DNA of 64,000 bases from ZC4RG30 sp965652645 (GTDB taxonomy: Bacteria > Pseudomonadota > Gammaproteobacteria > Steroidobacterales > Steroidobacteraceae), in NCBI GenBank assembly GCA_965652645.1, contig CBFGXE010000002.1, forward strand, positions 62,001 through 126,000, given 5' to 3'. Shown here piece after piece: positions 60,084-64,000 of the stretch (the stretch's first letter is position 1; every line of letters begins with the position of its first letter). The notes under the pieces are model-generated. The model ran no database searches and was not told the origin of the DNA. It was given only the letters and a program-made list of their open reading frames with translations. A program made the translations under genes and the position numbers.

Positions 60084-61433
60084 ATGATGCGAATTCTGAT
60101 CATGGCGCTGGCGGCGGTGCTGCTGCTGCCGGAAACCGGCCGCGCACAGGACCTGGGCGCCGGCCTCGACATCCTCACGGCGCGGGTGGAAAAACTGGAG
60201 GCAACGCGCGCAGTCCGCAAGCTGCAACGCGCCTTTGGCTACTACATGGACCGCGGCCTCTGGGGCGATGCGGCGGATCTCTTCGCCGACGACGGCACCT
60301 TCGAGATGGGCCTGGATGGCGTCTACGCCGGCAAGGCACGCATCCGCGAATACCTGAAGCGCCTGCACGGCAACCAGGAAGGCCTGGCCTACGGGCAGCT
60401 CAATGAATGGGTCACCCTGCAGCCGGCCATCTTCATTTCCGCCGACGGCCGCAGTGCCACGGCGCGCTGGCGCGACCACGGCATGCTGGGCCAGTACAAG
60501 AAGCACGCGGAATGGCGCGACGGCATCTACGAGAACACCTATGTGAAGGACCAGGGCGTGTGGAAGATCAAGTCCCTGCACCTGTACGTGAACTTCGTGG
60601 CGCCATATGAGAAGGGATGGGCGCGACTGAAACCGGGCGAAGGGCTGGTGCGCAGCCAGGCTTCGGTGGAGTTCCCGCCCGACCGACCAGCAACTTCCAC
60701 CTACGCGGCGTTCCCCGGGGTCCAGGTTCCGCCCTTCCAGGCGACGAACCCCGTCACCGGAAAGACGGCACGCTCCACGGCACAGGTCAGCGGCCGGCTT
60801 GCTCCCTACGCAGAACGCATCGCGCGACTCGAAGACCATGATGCGGTTGAGAACCTGCAGGCCATGTTCGGCTTCTATTTCGACAAGGGCCTGTGGGGCG
60901 AGGCCGCCAGCCTGTTCGCGCGCAATGGCGAATTTGAATATGGCCAGAGCGGCGTGTACGTGGGCCAGGAGCGCATCCGCAGGGCCCTGCTGCTGTTCGG
61001 TCCCGAGGGCCTGGGCAACGGCCGGCTCAACAACCACATGATGCTGCAGCCGGTGATCACGGTGGCGAGCGACGGCCGCACCGCCAGGGGTCGTTTCCAG
61101 GGTCCGGTGCAGCTTTCCGAGCCCGGCCAGAACGGCATCTGGGGCGTGGGCATCTACGAGAATGAATACGTGAAGGAAGGTGGCGTGTGGAAACTCGCGA
61201 AGCTGCATTTCATGCCCACCGCCTTCACCGACTACGACCGTGGCTGGGCCCGCTCGCTGCTGCCGATGAAGGGACCCAGCGCGCTGTTCCCGCCGGACCG
61301 GCCGCCCACCGTGGTGTATCGCACCCTGCCCGGCCAGTACCTGCCACCCTTCAGCTATCCGCACCCGGTAACCGGCGCTCCCCTGGATCGCCTGCCGCAG
61401 GCCGCGGACAGCGTCACCGGAGCCGTACGATGA
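60084..61433 (+). CDS. Exported protein with two SnoaL-like domains
   Basis: 449 residues from ATG 60084 (MM pair), preceded by GAGGGGTGGAG. Signal peptide about 1-22 (ending GRAQD). Domain 1 (about 30-175) has LQRAFGYYMDRGLWGDAADLFADDGTFEM and VWKIKSLHLYVNFVAPYEKGW. Domain 2 (about 245-395) has LQAMFGFYFDKGLWGEAASLFARNGEFEY and VWKLAKLHFMPTAFTDYDRGW. Each domain is followed by a proline-rich tail (FPPDRPATSTYAAF and FPPDRPPTVVYRTL) ending NPVTGK and HPVTGAP. The second tail closes the protein. The next gene overlaps by 4 bases (ATGA), so the two are translated together. Function is unknown; the repeats suggest an internally paired NTF2 dimer. Confidence 0.87.
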   Translation: MMRILIMALAAVLLLPETGRAQDLGAGLDILTARVEKLEATRAVRKLQRAFGYYMDRGLWGDAADLFADDGTFEMGLDGVYAGKARIREYLKRLHGNQEGLAYGQLNEWVTLQPAIFISADGRSATARWRDHGMLGQYKKHAEWRDGIYENTYVKDQGVWKIKSLHLYVNFVAPYEKGWARLKPGEGLVRSQASVEFPPDRPATSTYAAFPGVQVPPFQATNPVTGKTARSTAQVSGRLAPYAERIARLEDHDAVENLQAMFGFYFDKGLWGEAASLFARNGEFEYGQSGVYVGQERIRRALLLFGPEGLGNGRLNNHMMLQPVITVASDGRTARGRFQGPVQLSEPGQNGIWGVGIYENEYVKEGGVWKLAKLHFMPTAFTDYDRGWARSLLPMKGPSALFPPDRPPTVVYRTLPGQYLPPFSYPHPVTGAPLDRLPQAADSVTGAVR

Positions 61434-62212
61434 ACCGCGCTGCCCTGGTCGCGGCCCTGCTGGCCGCCACGCTTTCCGCACCGCTCGCCGCCCAGTCGGT
61501 GGAGGAACGGCTCGCGGCCCTGGACCAGCGCATCACGCGCCTGGAGGACATGAACGCCATCGAGCGCCTGCAGCGCACCTACGGCTATTTCGTCGACAAG
61601 AGCCAGTGGACGCCGCTGTCGGAACTGTTCACCGACGACGCCACGCTGGAGATCGGCGGCAAGGGCCTGTTCCTGGGACGGCATCGCGTGCTCGAGTACA
61701 TGCAGACTGCCTTCGGCCCCGATGGCGCGAAGGAAAACTCGCTGGCCAACCACATGCAGTTCCAGTCCATTCCCGACATCTCGCCGGATGGCAAGACCGG
61801 CTGGATCCGCTCGCGCGCCTATGTGATGAGCACCGGCGGCTGGGGGCTGCCGCTGTACGAGAACGAATACCGCAAGGAAAACGGCGTCTGGAAAATCAGC
61901 CGCCTCACCGGCCCGTTCACCATGTATTCCAACTGGGATGGCTGGGGCAAGAACGCACTGAACAACACCTGGCCGGACAAGTTCGATCCCCCGCCCGACC
62001 TGCCGCCTTCCACCATCTATCTCACCTATCCGGCCTATTACATCGTGCCCTTCCACTATCCCAATCCGGTCACGGGCAGGCCCTTCCTGCCGGACCGCGA
62101 TGAGGTCGGCGCCTATGCCGCGCCCCCGGGCACGCGCGAGCAGATGGAGGCATTGAAGGTCGGCCGCCTTGCCAACGGCACGCAGCCCATCGCCGAGCCG
62201 CCCCGCGACTAG
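61430..62212 (+). CDS. Exported single-domain SnoaL-like protein
   Basis: 260 residues from ATG 61430, overlapping the previous stop. Signal peptide about 1-20 (ending PLAAQS). One NTF2-fold domain (about 25-170) with LQRTYGYFVDKSQWTPLSEL and VWKISRLTGPFTMYSNWDGW. A proline-rich tail follows (DPPPDLPPSTIYLTYPAYYIV, then YPNPVTGRPF), the same signature as after both domains of the preceding gene. Beyond it is a C-terminal extension of about 50 residues. It is probably a partner or product-sharing paralogue of the preceding protein. It overlaps the convergent kinase gene by 4 bases at the 3' end. Confidence 0.87.
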   Translation: MNRAALVAALLAATLSAPLAAQSVEERLAALDQRITRLEDMNAIERLQRTYGYFVDKSQWTPLSELFTDDATLEIGGKGLFLGRHRVLEYMQTAFGPDGAKENSLANHMQFQSIPDISPDGKTGWIRSRAYVMSTGGWGLPLYENEYRKENGVWKISRLTGPFTMYSNWDGWGKNALNNTWPDKFDPPPDLPPSTIYLTYPAYYIVPFHYPNPVTGRPFLPDRDEVGAYAAPPGTREQMEALKVGRLANGTQPIAEPPRD

Positions 62213-63888
62213 GGCCGGGAGCCGGCCACCATCGGGCCGCGTGCCGCGCGGCCCAGCCGCTCCACGTTGCTGAGCAGCGCCGCGGCCTCCACCGGCTTGC
62301 GCAGGTGGCACTGGAAGCCGGCGGCAATGGCCCGGCTCTGGTCCTCGGCCCGCACATAGGCGGTGAGCGCAATCGCCGGCACCACCGCGCCGGCATCGCT
62401 GCGGGCCCGGATGCGACGCATCAGCGAATAGCCGTCGGTGCCCGGCATGCCCACGTCGCTGACGATGACGTGTGGCATGGCGGTGTCGAGGAAGTGCAGC
62501 GCCTCGTCCGCGGAGGACGCCGTGGCCACGGTGGCCTGGCAGTCCTGCAGCAGCCTCTGCACCAGCGCACGTGCATCCGGCTCGTCGTCAACCACCAGCA
62601 CGCGAAGGCCCTGCAGGTCGACGGACGGAAGCTCTTCTTCGCTGTCGGCGGCCTGGGCCAGCAGCGGCTGGACTTCGGCCGGCATCACGGCCTCCGCGGG
62701 CCGCGTGGTCACCGGCAACGTCACGCGGAACACCGCCCCCTTCGAGCGACCGTCGCTGCATGCGCTGACCGTGCCACCGTGCAGTTCGACCAGCTGTCGC
62801 ACGATGGACAGCCCCAGCCCCAGCCCGCCATGCCGGCGGGTGCTGGAGGCATCGCCCTGGCGGAAGCGCTCGAAGATGAATTGCAGCACCTCCGGCGCGA
62901 TGCCTTCGCCGTTGTCGGCGACATCCACGTGCACCTGCTGGCCGGCACGCAGCAGTTTCACCGACACCCGCCCGTCCTTCTGCGTGAACTTCAGCGCATT
63001 GGAGAGCAGGTTCCACAGCACCTGCTGCAGGCGGTTCGGGTCGCCGTGCACGGGAACGGGCTCACTGCCCAGGTCCACGGACAGCACCACACCCTTGGCC
63101 TCGGCGGTGGGTCGCACGGTCTCGATGGTGGAACGGATCACCGCGCCCAGGTCCACCGGCCGCAGTTCCAGCCGCACCTTGCCGGAGATGATGCCGCTCA
63201 TGTCGAGCAGGTCACCGATGATCTGCGCCTGCGAGCGGGCATTACGCTCGATCACGGCAAGGCCATTGAGCACGTCCTCGGTGAGGCCCGGGCTGCGACG
63301 CAATACCCGTGCCCAGCCGAGCACTGCATTCAGCGGCGTGCGCAGCTCGTGGCTGAGCGTGGCCAGGAATTCGTCCTTGCTGCGGCCGGCGCGTTCGGCA
63401 TCGGTGCGGGCGATGCGCTCGGACTCCAGCAGTTGCTCGCGCTCGCGCACGAAATCGCGCACCTGGTACTGCCTTTCGCGCGCGCGCAGCACCGAGCGCA
63501 CCAACGACAGCAGCGTGGACATGCGCATGGGTCGCTCGACCACGCTCACGTTGCCAAGGCGGGAAACGATGCCGGTGAACAGCGGCGACTCCCGGCCGAA
63601 CTTGGAAAGCACGATCACCGGCGTTTCCGACCACATGGGCTCGCCGGCCTGCCAGGCCAGCAGTCGCGGCGCATCGGCCAGCAGGGCCTCCTCCGAGAGG
63701 ATCACCGCACCGGCACCTTCCTCCAGCGCCGCGCAGAGCTTCTCCACGTCGGCCACTGCGGTGCATTCGATGCGCGCGCCGGACAGCACCTTGCCGATCG
63801 CCAGCCCGTCCGCATGCGTGGGCGGCAGCACCAGGATGCGCAGCTCGTTTGGCAGCCGCGCCGGGGATGCCAGCCGCTCAGCCGCCAC
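62209..63888 (-). CDS. Hybrid histidine kinase (KaiC-associated type)
   Basis: 559 residues from GTG 63888, overlapping the end of the KaiC-like gene by 11 bases; no membrane helix, so cytoplasmic. Residues about 10-135 form a receiver-like domain that lacks the usual acidic acceptor motif. HisKA follows, with its His in FLATLSHELRTPLNAVLGW, then the ATPase domain (QVLWNLLSNALKFT, DNGEGIAPEV, GLGLGLSIVRQL), and a C-terminal receiver (VLVVDDEPDARALV, acceptor Asp in VIVSDVGMPGTDG). KaiC-like ATPases are often encoded just upstream of such kinases, and the pair is thought to work in signal processing rather than in a true clock. Confidence 0.9.
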   Translation of the reverse strand: MAAERLASPARLPNELRILVLPPTHADGLAIGKVLSGARIECTAVADVEKLCAALEEGAGAVILSEEALLADAPRLLAWQAGEPMWSETPVIVLSKFGRESPLFTGIVSRLGNVSVVERPMRMSTLLSLVRSVLRARERQYQVRDFVREREQLLESERIARTDAERAGRSKDEFLATLSHELRTPLNAVLGWARVLRRSPGLTEDVLNGLAVIERNARSQAQIIGDLLDMSGIISGKVRLELRPVDLGAVIRSTIETVRPTAEAKGVVLSVDLGSEPVPVHGDPNRLQQVLWNLLSNALKFTQKDGRVSVKLLRAGQQVHVDVADNGEGIAPEVLQFIFERFRQGDASSTRRHGGLGLGLSIVRQLVELHGGTVSACSDGRSKGAVFRVTLPVTTRPAEAVMPAEVQPLLAQAADSEEELPSVDLQGLRVLVVDDEPDARALVQRLLQDCQATVATASSADEALHFLDTAMPHVIVSDVGMPGTDGYSLMRRIRARSDAGAVVPAIALTAYVRAEDQSRAIAAGFQCHLRKPVEAAALLSNVERLGRAARGPMVAGSRP

Positions 63889-64000
63889 CGGGTGGCTTCC
63901 TCAGCAACGTGCCATCCGTGCCAACGTACGCCGGCGTGCCGGTGAGGATGCCGTGGAAATCCACCAGCGGCTCGCCGATCTGCACGCCCCGCTCCTCCAT
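63878..64000 (-). CDS. KaiC-like ATPase, C-terminal 40 residues only
   Basis: Only the last 40 codons are in the window; the frame is open to the right edge. The visible sequence MEERGVQIGEPLVDFHGILT then GTPAYVGTDG is the conserved C-terminal block of KaiC-family proteins (ERGIxIGEPLxxFxGxLTGxP). The stop lies 11 bases inside the kinase gene. The rest of the gene, with its two RecA-like domains, must lie beyond 64000. Confidence 0.72.
   Translation of the reverse strand: MEERGVQIGEPLVDFHGILTGTPAYVGTDGTLLRKPPGGG

Noticed and set aside
1..64000. tRNA, rRNA, CRISPR, insertion sequence, prophage or integrative element
   Set aside because: No cloverleaf-like segments, spaced repeats, transposase, integrase or phage genes were recognised by reading both strands; a tRNA scan could still find one I missed.

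Overview
The window is high-GC, densely coded DNA from a Gram-negative bacterium. It has outer-membrane components (a TonB-dependent receptor and an RND efflux tripartite system), many exported and lipid-anchored proteins, and two-component/cyclic-di-GMP signalling. The mix of a YfiR/TonB-receptor/hybrid-kinase operon, a UrcA-family protein, Ig/fibronectin exported proteins, SnoaL-like exported proteins and a xylan-utilisation cluster looks to me like a Steroidobacteraceae/Xanthomonadales-type gammaproteobacterium. A sphingomonad-like alphaproteobacterium is possible; this is inference, and no rRNA gene is present. I saw no tRNA, rRNA, CRISPR array, insertion sequence or phage gene.

Layout. 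1-1021: the 5' part of an exported multi-domain SnoaL-like protein, cut by the left edge. 1173-8493 (minus): a tight operon of GGDEF/EAL response regulator, TonB-dependent receptor, YfiR-like protein and hybrid histidine kinase. 8908-21407: a mixed stretch with an Ig/Fn3 exported protein, a three-domain SnoaL protein, an exported short-chain dehydrogenase, a PQQ-type sugar dehydrogenase lipoprotein, a large Cache/PAS/GAF hybrid kinase, an EF-hand protein and a sialidase-fold lipoprotein. 21593-34269: xylose/glucuronoxylan utilisation. An ABC importer (xylFGH) reads right; the xylB-xylA-aguA-GH3 operon reads left; a divergent SASA-type esterase reads right from a 335-base control region that holds a palindrome. 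The esterase would deacetylate, AguA would remove methylglucuronic acid, the GH3 enzyme would release xylose, and XylA/XylB would feed xylulose-5-phosphate to central metabolism.

34284-44512: housekeeping and envelope genes (DUF72, flavin-reductase-like, lytic-transglycosylase-like, FHA coiled-coil) and an RND efflux operon. 44603-47917: two VOC proteins and a TetR regulator, divergent from an ArsR-AHSA1 pair. The shared control region carries three related palindromes and a good sigma-70 promoter. 48073-56742: small and mixed genes, including an unrecognised 573-residue protein beside a DUF3228 gene, GloA, a DUF805 protein, a solute-binding lipoprotein, a YhhY-like acetyltransferase and a VIT/CCC1 transporter. 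The acetyltransferase lies behind what looks like a leader-peptide/terminator attenuator. 56827-64000: gamma-glutamyltransferase plus an MFS exporter, two more SnoaL-like genes, and at the right edge a hybrid kinase behind the 3' end of a KaiC-like gene.

Two signals seem most worth following. One is the family of exported SnoaL-like proteins, at four loci with one, two or three domains and a recurring PVTG signature after the domains. The other is the attenuator-like leader at 55081-55264 upstream of an amino-acid N-acetyltransferase.
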